Counted from the stretch's first letter, positions 12,555-25,800 are shown. The stretch: DNA of 64,000 bases from Aporrectodea caliginosa (GCA_020284085.1 JACEVL010000150.1:1138116-1202115), one strand, 5' to 3'. Translations and numbers: made by a program. Notes: generated from the sequence alone by a model not told the origin.

Positions 12555-13508
12555 ATATAGGGGAAATACTTCTTAAAAGTAATTTGAGTATGAGTATAAA
12601 TACTTGATCACACAAGTATTTAAAATACAGGTATAAATACTTTTTCACAACAGTATTTAAAATACAAGTATAAAATACTTGCCTGGAAAAGTATTTTAGA
12701 TACTAAGTACAAATACTTTGTGCCGAAGTTTATCACAGATAAGAAAGTCCTATAAAATTGAGACTCAAATTCTTTATAGAGAATTTTGAACACCAGCAAA
12801 ATGTTTCTCCAGTTCAGCATATTTTATATGGCACTTAGGAATTGGCCCTACATGTAACTATCAGTTATGATTTTTTAAACGGTATTCGAAGACTTTGTGC
12901 TACTGCTGACATTGTTCCAGTTTTGAGCATTTTGCCAGGGAACTTCTTTTAGATGCTTGTAGGTACCAATGTCACCAGTCTAAATCTTCTGGAAATCATA
13001 TGTCACTATCAGATTCAATGTATGAATTACACAGCATATATTTTTGGCAAGAATATGTCAATGGTATTATCTGAAGAGGACAAAATTGCGTTAATGTCTT
13101 ATGGAATTGTTTGATCCATTCCATCATAACTATCGTCAAATTCATCATCAACACTTGAAGGGCAGCCAGCAGTCGGGTGACTTTGCACTTCTGGCTTATG
13201 TTCTGCCTTCAGATATGTTGAAAATGCTTGAACGATGTTAGACCCATTGTCTGTGAGTGTGGAGGTGATGTTTGAGTGGTCAAGGCCAATGGGTGAATGC
13301 TTTGTTAATTGTTATTATTGAGATATAAAAGTATTTTTAAAAAGTATTTTAGCATTATAATTTAAAGTACAAAATACTACCAAAAAGTATTTTAAGTAAA
13401 AGTATAAATACTTGATCACAAAAGTATTTTAAATACAAGTACAAAATACTTAGATTGTATTTAAATTACTATTTTAAATACTAGTATTTTAAATACTTCC
13501 CATCACTG
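12555..13508 (-). mobile_element. Decayed hAT transposon with transposase relic
   Basis: Both ends are packed with AAGTATTTTAAATAC-type units, and the right end reads ACTTCCCATCACTG, a CAGTGATGGGAAGT hAT terminus on the minus strand. Between them the minus strand from about 13285 to 12960 encodes ITSTLTDNGSNIVQAFSTYL, the TDNGSN segment of hAT RNase-H-like domains. After an in-frame stop and a frameshift comes CVIHTLNLIVTYD, the CxxHTLNL segment. The N- and C-terminal parts of the transposase are missing. No clean 8-bp duplication is seen and the left end is blurred. Confidence 0.75.
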
Positions 13509-14284
13509 TAAAATGAATATATGCATGATAAATTACCTAAATTTATATATGTTGTATAGGTTGCACATCCCGTGCGTGAAGTTTTTGAAATGTGCATTAT
13601 AAATAGCCAAAATTTCCTGCATATCTACATAAATACTCCATTACGCAAAACTTCGGAGCACCTTCATGGCAATGATAGCACCACCAGAATGCCATGATTC
13701 TGCTTCAGTGAAGGATGAAATGGCTTTACGGAAAGAACTCGACTTTGACAGATCAGCTGAAAACTTTGTTTGTTGTGTTGATATGGGGGTGACCGTAGAT
13801 AACTGTGCTTGCGTAGTGCGCAACGGTTGCCAAAGCAGCACTTGTGTTTTTACTTGTGTCTCTGGCAATGGAAACTGCGAGTTCCCTATTTCATAAGTTT
13901 TTTAACTGCTGGCCTTCATTGAAAAGATCTATTATGTATACCCCTTTGACAAATAGCTGCGAAGGCGTTCCAGAAATGCCCGCATATAGGCTATGCATAC
14001 AAAATAGGCCTGCTTATATGTAGGCCTAAACATGAAATCTTACGATAAGTTAAACGGAACTTGATTTGGAATTAAGCCCATTTAGAAGCTTCAAACCGAC
14101 TCATATGTGAAGTGTTTAGACCCCATTGCACCTTTATGCAAGTGTATCCCATATCATCAATTTATTTGAAATTAAATCCTGATATTAACAGAAAGCGATT
14201 GCAGTTGATAGGACGTACAGACGATTTTACAGGCAACGATGTCTGTTTGCATAATTATCTCCGCAATTCGCACCTTCTCCCATG
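13509..14284. other. No gene recognised
   Basis: Overlapping frames of about 75 codons on both strands (13641-13896) have no recognisable domain and mirror each other. Nothing else is seen here. Confidence 0.45.
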
Positions 14285-14394
14285 TAGTCCTATTTCCCGC
14301 TCTTTGTCACTGCTTGAACGTGTATGCAGCTCTGCTTGACATTGGACCCCGGTCTAGTTTTTAAAAATAAACTACCTAGTATAAGTACTATATA

Positions 14395-15340
14395 TACAGG
14401 GTGGGCCAGTAGGAATGCAACAACTTTGACGCCTTATAACTTGAATACTTGTTATCTGAGCGTCTTGTCTAATATATCAGATTGAAGATAATTATCCATT
14501 TTATCATTCTGCAAAATATCTACGAGATACTATTACGATGTTTTGAGAAAATGCTATTAATATTCGGTGTGCTATTTTCTTGCCATAAAACTGCAAGAAA
14601 AACAAAAGTCTGCATACACACGGTCGTTCTGAGTGTTTGTTGGCGTCTGAACCGTGAAGATCTTCTCGTCTGTGAACCATGTTCTGTCGATCTTTTCATC
14701 TGTCATTCGCTTCTTGAGCCGTTTGCAGGCGGTTAGACGTTTTATCGAATCGGCATCAGACAATTTCTGAACCTCACGTCGACGATAGACCTTGAGGTTG
14801 AGGTCATGTTTGGCAATGCGCCTAACAGTACTGCGTGAAATTCTGGTCGCACGCTCAATTTCTCTCGGACTCTTACTCGTCCCTGGATTGCTGTCTTGGC
14901 TGCAAATTAACTCTTGGACTTGTCACTTGTGCAATGATCGCTGCTGTGCGCGCAGAACGTTTGAGACCAGAGTTGCGGCTGTTAGACGTTCCCGTAACAT
15001 CAATTTGTTTAATCAATCGATGTAGAGCATATTTATTCCATTTTCTAGAAGGGAATTCTATCATCATCTGATGTGCATTGCATCCTTTTTCTGCTCTTAA
15101 GAAGGATCAAAATTCTATCCTCTTCCGTGAGCGGCGCCATGATGTTCAATATTAACATTCAAAATTAAGAGGTGTGCGCCGCACCGAAATTTTATAACAA
15201 CGGTGCCGTATATCAGTGCAAGATTTGACACAGTAGTAGAGTGGATGATTACTTTCAATTTAGTATATTGGGCACGATGTTCGGATAACAACTGTTCAAG
15301 TTATACCCATTCAAATTAGTTGCATTCCTACTGGCCCACC

Positions 15341-15345
<5 letters not shown>
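14395..15345 (-). mobile_element. Mariner-type transposon, internally deleted
   Basis: The terminal inverted repeats read TACAGGGTGGGCCAGTAGGA from both ends and are flanked by TA. The minus strand encodes the N-terminal half of the transposase in two frames. First comes a helix-turn-helix segment (KWNKYALHRLIKQIDVTGT), then SPREIERATRISRSTVRRI, the KLSDADSIKRL linker and WFTDEKIFTVQ with PTNTQNDRVYA. The first catalytic aspartate (WFTDE) is present. Sequence after TQNDRVYA does not continue the DDE domain and runs almost straight into the left terminus, so the catalytic half is lost and the copy is non-autonomous. Confidence 0.9.

Positions 15346-15376
<31 letters not shown>
15346..15376. 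repeat. (AT)n microsatellite
   Basis: TA dinucleotide run next to the right end of the mariner, probably expanded from the TA target site. Confidence 0.9.
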
Positions 15377-15382
<6 letters not shown>

Positions 15383-15618
15383 TACTATGTAGAAGCAGTG
15401 ACCTCTTAAATAAACTAGACCGGGCTTCCAATGTCAAGCTGCATACGGACGTTGTAACAATGGCAAAGAGCGGGAAACAAGACTATATATATATATGCTT
15501 TAAACCGTATAATATGTTAGTGTATAATTATGGGCCTAAATGTTCTACATATATATGACTAATTCGACCTGTATCCAATGCTTATTTATGTATATAATTA
15601 TACATAATTATTGTGTGT

Positions 15619-15620
15619 GT

Positions 15621-15717
<97 letters not shown>
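15619..15717. repeat. (GT)n microsatellite, about 100 bp
   Basis: Nearly pure TG/GT repeat with one GTAT interruption. The poly-Cys/Val frame is not a gene. Confidence 0.97.
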
Positions 15718-15718
<1 letters not shown>

Positions 15719-16339
15719 GCAAATACAACGGCCTATATATATATGGCATTATCAACAACGTAATTTAAATTAGCATTCTATATTACGTCGAATAAAGGTT
15801 CGCCATCAAAGATGATTCGTTGCAATTATTTCTTCTGTTCAATGCACCTGGGACTGAAATTGCTGTTGGCATTAGCTGATGCTGTGGCCGTCGATGCAAC
15901 GACATCACCAGCATCAGCAGCAGCATCATCAGCAGCCTCTGAAGCAATAGCATCTTCGAACTCTATCCACTGCCGTGTACATACACGAATTCCCCTTCAT
16001 CCTTACAAGTGCACAGTTTGTGCAATTGCATCTAGATACCGCAGACACTAATGCAACCTAAACGTTCATAGGAAAAAAACTGTCTAGTAAATAAAGCACA
16101 GTTACTGCGGCCATCATAGTAGTAGTGTCTTGATACAGCAGACACTAATGCAACCAAAACATTCATATACATAATTTGTCTGGTAATAAATATAGAAATC
16201 ATGCGTGGATAAAATAAGTAAGTATATCCTTTTTTGGCCAATTGCTAACCGCAATTTGACTTACACGGCACTAAGACTATGTTAAATGGCAATCAATCGC
16301 TCACAGTTCAAGCCAGTTCCTGTTTCGAAGTTTTTGCTA

Positions 16340-16575
16340 TTCATTCATTTCATTCATTCATTTAAGATATTTATATAGTGCCCCTTCAAGATTTCTACTC
16401 AGAGGCGCTCCCGACTACAGCGCGGACACTGAATTGGAGTTTCACGCCGAAGCGCATGAGCAATTGAGAGTGAAGGACTTGCCCAGGGTCCCTACGCGGC
16501 GGCTTGAAGTAGATTCGAAACCCGCAACCCTCCGGCTGCAAGGCACCGAACATACCCCTACACCACCGCGCCCCC
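16340..16575 (-). mobile_element. tRNA-derived SINE (family 1) with (GAAT)n-like tail
   Basis: On the minus strand it runs from GGGGGCGCGGTGGTGTAGGG through the B box GGGTTTCGAATC (one extra base) to GGGAGCGCCTCTGAGTAGA, GGGGCACTATATAAATATC and a TGAATGAATGAA tail. Its tail differs from the CATA tail of the copies at 8761 and 54501, although the bodies are the same. Confidence 0.93.
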
Positions 16576-17160
16576 ACTGCTTGCAGTCAGGCTATAGGCC
16601 TAGCCATTAATAAAGATTGAAGTTTATAAGAGTTTGCATTTCGCATCCAACTCTAAACTTTAAATGCAGTTCAGACCGCAATGTTCAAAAGTAGGTGCTT
16701 TTAAAAGCGGCTAAATAATATTTGTTCTCGCTGATAAGTTTGATCTCATTCGATAGTTGTTGTGGAGGCACTGCATGAAGCACACATCCATAGTAAACGG
16801 CCTTGGGGTTACTTCCGCGTGATCAAAGAAGCTATAGAGTTGTAGGCAGTTCTTGCCCTAGATTTACCCACAAAACAACGAACGATGTTGATTTCAAAGG
16901 CAGGATGCCACAGCAAAGGTCTATTAGCGCTCCTATATAATAGTATGATTTCCTTGGAAGCTGCTCATATCTTAATATTTATATAGCGCCTTTCACGGAC
17001 CTCTCAAAGGCATTGTAATAGTCAGATGGTATTGTGTAGTTTTAAAGTAATTGGACAAACTCGTTTGGCCGTTGGCAAGACTGAATGATGTTTACATCAG
17101 ATAATCAATGTCTTTGAGTGTCTTAGAAAGTAACTGCTTGCAGTCAGACGACTACTTCTA
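16576..17160. other. No gene; SINE 3'-domain fragment at about 16970-17020
   Basis: ATTTATATAGCGCCTTTCACGG at about 16977 is the AGCGCC half of the SINE 3' domain. The remainder is unremarkable AT-rich DNA. Confidence 0.5.
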
Positions 17161-18205
17161 TTCAAGACTTCTGCTACTTCTCCTCCTTCTCCTCCTCCTC
17201 CTCCTCCTCCTGCTAGTACTGCAACTGCAACAATTACTACTACATCACCAAGAGCAGCTAGTCCCATATACTACTACAATTACTAACAATAGTTCAATAC
17301 TACTAGTCTACTACCCCTACCACTACTACCATTACTACAACCGCATATAATGATAACGATAATTATAGTAGGCCTAGTAACAGTAATAATAATGATACTA
17401 ATGATAGTAATAATAAGATTAGCCACAGTATATAGTGCCTATTGAGTGGAGGCAATAATGTCAAGAGTCTTAAAGGTGATGCTGATGCGACGATGGCGAA
17501 TGACCTCAGTAATTTCACGCAACCCGATGCAATGCCGTCGAGCGCTTTTCACCCTCTTTCAATGGCTCTACTGCTGTTGCTGCTGCTGCGGCTCCTGATA
17601 CTGCGGCAGAGTGGATATTTGTCTCGCACTTCCTCTTCTATTTGGACGTTCTACTACCTGGTGTGACAGGTAGAGAGGCAGCGGCGTGAGCCATGATTGC
17701 ACCACGCACTGGTAACGAAGCGAGGAAGTCACCGTGCAATTGAACGGAACTAGAAGACGCCCTCTGACGACGAACGACGGGCTTAGAGTTCCCCTTAGAC
17801 ACGGCGACGAAATAATTATGAAATGAAATTACGCATGCAACGAATAACACGGGTGCGAGACAATTATTTGAAGACCCGACTAATGATCCGGTCATACAAT
17901 ATGATTGTATTTGGCCTATTCTTTGACAGCGAGGGACAGAGAATTGGACGAAAACGAGAGGGAGAGACGCAGAAGAAGAGAGAGAGATGAAGGAAGGAGG
18001 TAGTAGAGTGAGTGAAGGAAAGAGGGAAAGATAGCGCGATAGAGAGCGAAAAGGGAAGGATGGAGTGGCGGCTGCAAACGGCTGACCTACAGTATACTGT
18101 GTGGAAATGTCTTTCAATACATGGTGGTAGGTCATGCTGGTGGCAATAGGTGCTTACATGTGAATGCAATGAATGTAAGAACGAATGCCTGAAAAATATT
18201 GGTCA
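17161..18205. other. No gene; CTC/ACT low complexity and purine-rich tract
   Basis: Imperfect (CTC)n and (TAC)n repeats lie at 17170-17345, and a GA-rich tract lies at 17935-18060. A 165-codon minus-strand frame (17638-18135) comes largely from that tract and has no recognisable domain. Confidence 0.5.

Positions 18206-18209
<4 letters not shown>

Positions 18210-18243
<34 letters not shown>
18210..18243. repeat. (TA)n microsatellite
   Basis: TA run next to the tail of the LINE-like 3' end on its right. Confidence 0.9.
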
Positions 18244-18246
<3 letters not shown>

Positions 18247-18247
18247 A

Positions 18248-18385
18248 AAAAAATTCAATTCAAAAGTTTTATTGTTCCCCATCATATTTACAAAATACAA
18301 GTATCAACACTAGTGTTATTTAGGCAACAAACAGAGAGCCCTGAAGGGTCACAGGACCCACGAACTAGGGCTACCTAAGTACCAT
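18248..18385 (-). mobile_element. LINE-like 3' end with AATAAA and TTGAATTGAATT tail
   Basis: On the minus strand it reads TAGCCCTAGTTCGTGGGTCC, then GTGACCCTTCAGGGCTC (stem GGGTC/GACCC followed by CCCTTCAGGG). It ends GGGGAACAATAAAACTTTTG and TTGAATTGAATT. The hairpin block matches 9558-9690. The internal AATAAA and short direct-repeat tail are typical of a non-LTR element terminus. Confidence 0.65.
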
Positions 18386-19129
18386 ATGATGTGGTGAAAA
18401 TGACGGTTCGTATACAGAGAACCAACAACAGATAATACACAGAAATCAAAACAAACTTAACTAAGCGATGGCAACACAGCAATTTGAACAATTACACATT
18501 TAATAAGAGAGCTCGCATGGATTTTTAAAATAAATATATATAAAGAGATATAGATATAGAGATATAGATAGATATAAATATATAGATATACTACTCTAGA
18601 TTTAGATTGGATAAAGATTTAGATAAATAAATAGAGAGATATAGATACAGATATAGAGATAGAGGAACTATATAGAGATACAAATACGCACAAACGCTGC
18701 AGACTTGCGTATTGACACACATCCAAGGAGTCATAAAAACGTACAAAGTGGCATATATGTGTGGAGATATAATATGATGATGATGTAGAAAGGTACAGAA
18801 AGGTGTGTAGACGTAGGTGTAAAAACAACGTAGGTGCTATAGAGATACCTGCAGACCCACACAAAAGCCAAGTCGCACAAAGCCGAAAGGTATAGAGAAA
18901 CACACAGAGGAGTACCTGCAGAGGTACACCATTGTATGTAACTATGGCTCGTTTTAAAGCCGTTCCTCTACATGTTTGTGTAATTATGTTCGAATGGATG
19001 CTTCCACATACTTTTCGTGGAAGCGACACTAACAACTGCAGGGCAACACGGACCTATATAGTCTGTGAAGCCAAGACGACTTGGCTACAATGGACTGATG
19101 GGAAAAGGAATGGAATGGGAAGATGGATA

Positions 19130-19310
19130 GATGGATGAATGGATGGATGGATGGATGGATGGATGGATGGATGGATGGATGGATGGATGGATGGATGGAT
19201 GGATGGATGGATGGATGGATGGATGGATGGATGGATGGATGGATGGATGGATGGATGGATGGATGGATGGATGGATGGATGGATCGAGATGGATGGATGG
19301 ATGGGAAGAA
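19130..19310. repeat. Microsatellite (GGAT)n, about 155 bp
   Basis: GGAT/ATGG tetranucleotide array. Its three open frames on each strand (MDGW or HPSI repeats) are artefacts of a stop-free repeat. Confidence 0.98.
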
Positions 19311-20224
19311 AATGGACGGACGAGCGGATACGCGGATGAACGGAATGAGGTTAGAAATGGAGATGGGTGGATAGAAGGGAGCGATGGAGAAATAAAGGGC
19401 CATGGGTTGCTGCTTGATTTTAGGTAAGATTAGGTAAGGTAAGGAAAGGAAAGGTATGGTAAGCTAAACTTGAAGAAAGAAGGAAGGATGGAATCCATCC
19501 AGTTTTAATAATACGACAGAATAGCCAGAAAAAGAAAGACGAAAGCAGAAACAGTTGAACCGAGACAGAAGAAACGTCACAGACAGATATAAAGAAAGAG
19601 ACAGACAGACATACAAGGAAACAGATAGACAGGCGGACTTATACAGCTTTAGTTGATTAAAGAGCCGCATTGCAATCAGCGTAAACACTGAAGCCAGATT
19701 AACAGAGGATTATCCGAAAACAAAGCCAATAGTTACCTTGACATTTCCTTTTATTTACACGAGATCATTACGGATTGGATGGAGATTCGCAATCCGCTAG
19801 AACGGACGAAATGCAAAGGTATAGGAACAGATATACCTTCATTTCCTACGAACGTATCAGGACATTTTGTTTACCGCCTTTTAGAAGTTCACAAAGTAAC
19901 TATATTTAAATTGATATACTCTCACAGGTGTTTGAGTACGGTACGGCCGTCACAGAAGTTAACAATATTTTGTTTGTTCCATTTGCGTAAATTGAGAAAT
20001 TATTACACTTAGGGTAACTGTTTACAAGGTACGGTAAATAAGACAAGGCAAGACTAGGAGGGAGAAGATTAGTTTAGGCGAAGGTCGATTTCTAGGAAGA
20101 AGAAGAAAAAGAAGAAATAGAAGAAGACAACGAAGAATACGAATGAGAAGGAGGAGAAGGAAGAGAAGAAGAAGGGAGGATGAGAAGAGGGAAATGACGA
20201 AGAGGGAAATGATTAAGAAGGAAG
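19311..20224. other. No gene; AGGTA-rich and purine-rich sequence
   Basis: Decayed AGGTA repeats occur near 19423-19462, GACA-rich sequence near 19560-19630 and an AAG-rich tract at 20096-20220. No coding signal is recognised. Confidence 0.5.
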
Positions 20225-20692
<468 letters not shown>

Positions 20693-21169
20693 GAATGAAG
20701 TGGAGGAAATAATCAGCAACAGTGACAACGACAAGAACAGGAATAAGAAGACGGAGGCAACGATTGAGTCCAGGGATGGAAGCTGCTTTGGCTGGAGAGC
20801 GTAGGAAGAGAAGCTGCTGTCATCAAGTCCTACCTGAATAAGACCCAGGAATTGGAGTGCTCTTAAATATGGCTGGCGACCGAGCAACGACGCTCGTAAT
20901 TGCATGGCACGAGGTGACAAGAGTCGTCTGATATTCTGTTGGGGGAGAAAGAGTGAGATAATAATCTGGATTTTCCAATTACAGTCTTCCATTACAAGGC
21001 TCTCATTATTAGGTTGACTATCATCAGCAGCAGACTTCGAGTCTCGAGTTTCTATTGCGTCTGCGACGATCGACATTTAATCTTGCAAGAAGTGGCAGTG
21101 TCATCTTGGTCAACGTCATCGTCAGTGTCATAATCATACTCGCCACGGTCACCTTCGTTGTTATGATCG

Positions 21170-21297
21170 TCATCATCATCATTGTTGTCGTCATCATCAT
21201 TATCATCGTCATCATCATCGTCGCATTGTTATTATCATTTTCATCATCATTGTTATCATCGTCATCGTCATCATCATTATCATCATCATTATCATCG

Positions 21298-21360
<63 letters not shown>

Positions 21361-21515
21361 ACATCATCCTCATCATCATTATCATCAACATCATCACTAT
21401 GATCGTCGTTATCATTGTTATCATTATTGTCGTCGTCATCATCATCATCGTCATCATCGTCGTCATCATCATCGTCATCATCGTCATCATCATCATCTTC
21501 ATCATCATCATCGTA
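21170..21515. repeat. Imperfect (TCA)n microsatellite, about 345 bp
   Basis: TCA/TCG/TTA trinucleotide array, purest at 21297-21362. Its strand bias is opposite to that of the GAT array 500 bp away, so the two form a large imperfect inverted pair (GAT then ATC). Confidence 0.95.
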
Positions 21516-22017
21516 AGCATTTAGCTGATCATCAGGTCTTTTCAAATCTCACTTTAATCATGACCCGACTACTTCCTGTTTACGACTCCAGTAGGCAACC
21601 GTGGTCTAGCCAATATGAGGAGCTTAGTAGGCCTAAATGTGTTGACAACCCAAAAATTAAATGGGGGCCTTGTCCTGATTTTCCTCGATCCGCCCTTGTT
21701 GGGGGGATCACAATGTCAGCTGCAGAAGCGGAAGTGGTCGACCTGACTCAGTTCTGTCAGGTATACAGAGAGACTGGTCGCAATGCGTTGTGGTCTGCGA
21801 TCATTAACGAGGAACTGAGCTGCACAAAGATAAATGCAATTAGCCGGATGTAATTAATGTCATTACTGTTCGTATTATTCTCTGCGATTCGACGAAACGA
21901 CATTATGTGCGGCACACACAATGTAATGTCAAAAGAGATTAATGTAGCGCAACATTTTGTGGCTAGTTTCAGACTTGCAGGCGCAGTATGTATACAGATT
22001 GTCGTAATATAATGTAA

Positions 22018-22110
22018 TCACGGATTTATATAGCGTCTCTACAAGAGAAACTCATCACCTTTCGATGGAAACCAGGATCGAATAAAATGATCTTCAAGCG
22101 ATTAAGCAGT
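22018..22110 (-). repeat. SINE 3'-domain fragment
   Basis: The plus strand reads ATTTATATAGCGTCTCTAC, then CTCATCACC, GGAAACCAGGATCGA and AAAATGATCTTCAAGCG. The last three blocks match the copies at 1560-1600 and 54755-54800. Confidence 0.65.
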
Positions 22111-22514
22111 AAAGGTAAGAAAGACCAAGGAGTTCATGTGTCACGTCGTAAGATGCTAGGTAACCTATTCTGGAAAGTTGGACAGTCCTCAGCGAAGCTT
22201 CTTTGGTGTAGTGTGGATCCTCTGGTTAGGCGAACAACCCGGTCACCTTGCGCAGAAAAGCGAAGAAAGCAGTTTCTCCACCAAGGATATAGTCTCTATG
22301 ACCTGGGCATCATCTGCATACTGATGAACTATAAACACTCGAACAAGAAAGGAACTGGTTTAATTTGGCGGTATAGAGAAAATGCAGAAGGGGTCATAAG
22401 ATGGAACCTGCATGCGGGAGACCAAGTGGAACCATGGACCAGTCAGACCGTGTTGAACCAAACAACCACAGCCTGCTCCGTATCATCGGAATTAATACTG
22501 GAAACGACAATAGA

Positions 22515-22850
22515 ATAACATTGGAAATGGAATGGAATGAATTGGAAATTGAAAAGAATGAAATTGAAAATGGAATGGAACGAATTGGAATGGAATAGAA
22601 TAAAATTGGAAATGAAATGGAACAAATTGGAAATCGAATAGCATAAAATTGGAAATGGAATAAATTGGAAATGGAATAGAATGAAATTGGAAATGGAATG
22701 GAATAAATTGGAAATGGAATAATTTGGAAATGGAATAGAATGAAATTGGAAACGGAATAGAATATAAAGGAATTAAATGTAATTAATAGAATGGAATGAG
22801 ACTGAATGGAATGGAATAGAACAAATTGGAACGGAATGTAATAAAATACT
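22515..22850. repeat. GGAAT-rich degenerate satellite-like array
   Basis: About 335 bp built from GGAAATGGAAT, GAATTGGAA and AATAGAATGAAATT variants, with a period near 5 bp and higher-order blocks of 20-25 bp. There is no coding sequence. Confidence 0.85.
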
Positions 22851-22859
22851 ACGCGTTAC

Positions 22860-25800
22860 GTTACTTTACAAATGCGTAGCTTATTATCTGAATGACGGAA
22901 GCAATTATTCAAGCACCCACCTCTTTAAGCATCGCAATCGTAATCTCCAAACTTCTAAAGCGCCACTCGAAAGCCGAGCGCAGGGCACCAGCTGATTCAC
23001 GAGCATGCAAGTCTGGCACTTAATTTCTGAGCACGATCGCGTTCGGGTACGTTCTTGACGTTAACTCTTGTGGACTCCGAGAGAAAATATAGTAGCGACT
23101 CTTAGTGACGAGTGTATTTAACCTCTTAACGTATTCCGTTGGACATGTAAGCCGGAGCTGAGTTGTGCAATCTGAGGATATTATACGAGGATCCTTTTCG
23201 AAACAGTGAAGACGGTTCATCAAAAGCCGCTGTCGGTTCATCAAGAACCCTTGCCTCCTTAAAGTCAAGATAGAAGACGTGACGACAACAAAGCCGCAAT
23301 CGCAAAGCCTGCCGAACGACAGGCGGCGATTTGCAAATGTTAATTATTTACGTCGACGGTGTTGCCTCTTGTCGGCGATGATTGATTTTCGTTTTGTGCA
23401 GTCAGAAGCAAAGCTGCTTCTGCGGAGCAGCGGAGCAGGTGAAATACGACGCAAGGAAATTGCATCTGCTGAGGCAGAAACGACGGCAGAGGTCCAGTCT
23501 CCCTTATGGGCGTTCTGGCCCTCCATCGCTGCAAGCATGGCGTAATACTCATAGAGTAATTTATGGTAATTTAGCATAATTTATGGTGTATTGTTTAATA
23601 ATTTTTGAATAAGTTACAGCTTAACATTACGTCGTTTAACGATATTTAGAAGAGAACGCAATCATGCAGTGGTGCACAACGTTTTTCGTCCAAAGGGTCG
23701 CAGAAATGAAGTTTTGTCAGAAAATGTCTGAATTTTGTCTGATTTTTCTTAAAATTTAACAGGTATGAAACAGATTAAAAGTAAATATCTAAACAAAAAG
23801 CACATAACGTATTAAATTTTACGTAGCACGCCAAAGCTGCAGTAGACCTACTCAACCCTCAACGTCTGTGTGACCCTTGTGTCTGGTCAATAGCATTAGT
23901 AAATTAAGAGTTTCGTAAGTTAGCCGATTCCGTCGCACTGCTTTGTAGGCCTACGGTAGCCATAGGCCTATGAGCTCTTTACTCGACGACTTATTTCAAA
24001 GACAATCAACAGAGTTTATCATCTAGCATTTAGAGTTAGAACCAATATATAGGCCTATTATAGGCGAAGGTCTATTACGACATACTGATGTTTTCACAAG
24101 CCTTATTTGGGAATTGCAAAGGTCAAGAACGGTTATTCTACGCTTGGCTGTGGGCTTCTTCGTCCATTTATCACACGCATTGTCTGTCTGTCTATCTGAC
24201 TAGACTGACTGTCTTTCTGACTGTCTGTCTGTCTGTCTGTCTGTACTTGTCTGCTGCTATCAATGTGACGCTTATTCAGTGCATTTAATTCTGGTATGTC
24301 TAAATGGCCGTTTGGTCATTCTCCCTGTGCGTGTGTGTGGTCACTGTGTGTGTGTGTGTGCGTGTGTGCGTGTGTGCGCCAGACAGATTGTGTTCAGCTT
24401 TGATAAACAATAATTTATTAGCGCCACAGAAATTCACCCTATACGTATTTATGTATACATGCACCTGAGCATGTATTATAGCGCCTACTAACAATTCAGA
24501 AGACACTAAGACATCTTTATTTGCTATATATATAGGCGTCTAAGAGGCGAGTCTCATTCTGAGTCTTAAGACCGGCTTCAGGGGAGTTATATTTGAACAT
24601 GCGGATGAAGGATGATAAGCCCGGATGTTGCGTGGATGTCACGTATAGACCTATGTGTATCATTACGAGGGATTATGTGCATCTTTCGTTACTTTTCAGT
24701 CATCACGTCAGATTGCGCATTGCTTCGATCGTGATCCATGCGATTAAATTATTAAATTCGCCGTATATGTCATGCCACACTGTCATCTGTTCAGGCCGTT
24801 GGTCTTTCATAGAAGATGAAGATTTCTCGAAGGTTTGCTTAGGTTTCCGTGAAGATAGCCCCTGAAAATAGGTCGTGTTACTATCTGGATGTTGCTAACA
24901 TGTGTCCCGTAAAATGTGTACGTCACTTAATTAGACTATCAAATATATAAAATCATAGGATCACTCATCATCGTTGCTTCTGCTCCATTGAGAGGGGGGA
25001 ATGATCCGGTTGTTCCCTGCCCTCGTATAATTGTCACCTTTTAACCAGGGCATAGCCACGACAGTCATAGAAATAGGCTAACAAATGCAGCACAGGGCAA
25101 AAATTCTGGCAGCCTTGTGGTATAGAACAACGACCAGGGCAAAGGCTTTTTCACCAGGGCATTTTCCCTGGCTTGCCATGCTGTAGCGCCGCAACGGGAT
25201 ATCAGACTCGACCGGAGAAAGCCCATTCTTCTTCGTACAGTCGCATTGGTCAAGACAGCAAGCCGAGAAATACAGCCAAACGTATAAAATCCACAGCAGA
25301 ACCGAGGAATAAGTCCGCAACACAAAGTTAGCAACAGTAAACTCCAACAATTTAGACATTACTGATCAAATTCGGCATCTAGACAAAATAATCCGCCAAA
25401 ATGTCATAGAGGTCGAACGATGTCGATGACATGCGCAGAACAGATAAGAACAATAGCCTACGTAATGCAGCTATAGGCCTATAGCGCAGAACTCTATTTT
25501 ACTTTATCACATTATTATTTAATTTTGTCAATAATCAGTTTAACATTTGATTATCAGCCTGCATCAAAATCTGAGTCCGATTAAAATCGTAATCCGATAA
25601 ACAAAAATGAAGAATCGAATTGCGCAAACGTCTTTAAAAATGGCTCACGCTCTATTTCTCCCAGTGCAATGAGGTGTTGTAGGCCTCTAGGCTTATTACA
25701 AAGGTAAGACGATTAGAACAATCGTGAGGCGTGAAGGAGAGCGACACCGTAAGGTAAGGTTAGGTAATGCAAGGCAAAGTGAGGCGAGGTAAAGTAAAGT

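Larger units (their letters stand above)
14285..15485. repeat. Outer inverted repeat enclosing a mariner element
   Basis: The left arm 14285-14366 and the right arm 15408-15485 are imperfect inverted copies of about 80 bp. They share TTTCCCGCTCTTTG, a TATGCAGC block, TTGACATTGGA and CCGGTCTAGTTT. Without the central mariner, the arms would be separated by a short TA-rich loop. This is a palindromic element or hairpin MITE that served as the mariner target. Confidence 0.75.

Noticed and set aside
17638..18135. A 165-codon minus-strand frame
   Set aside because: The central part is a GA-rich tract read in reverse, and no start context, splice pattern or domain is seen.
19029..19427. Six overlapping frames with MDGW or HPSI repeats
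   Set aside because: All derive from the GGAT microsatellite.
23667..23720. Possible hAT terminus CAGTGGTGCACAACG
   Set aside because: No partner end was found on the right.
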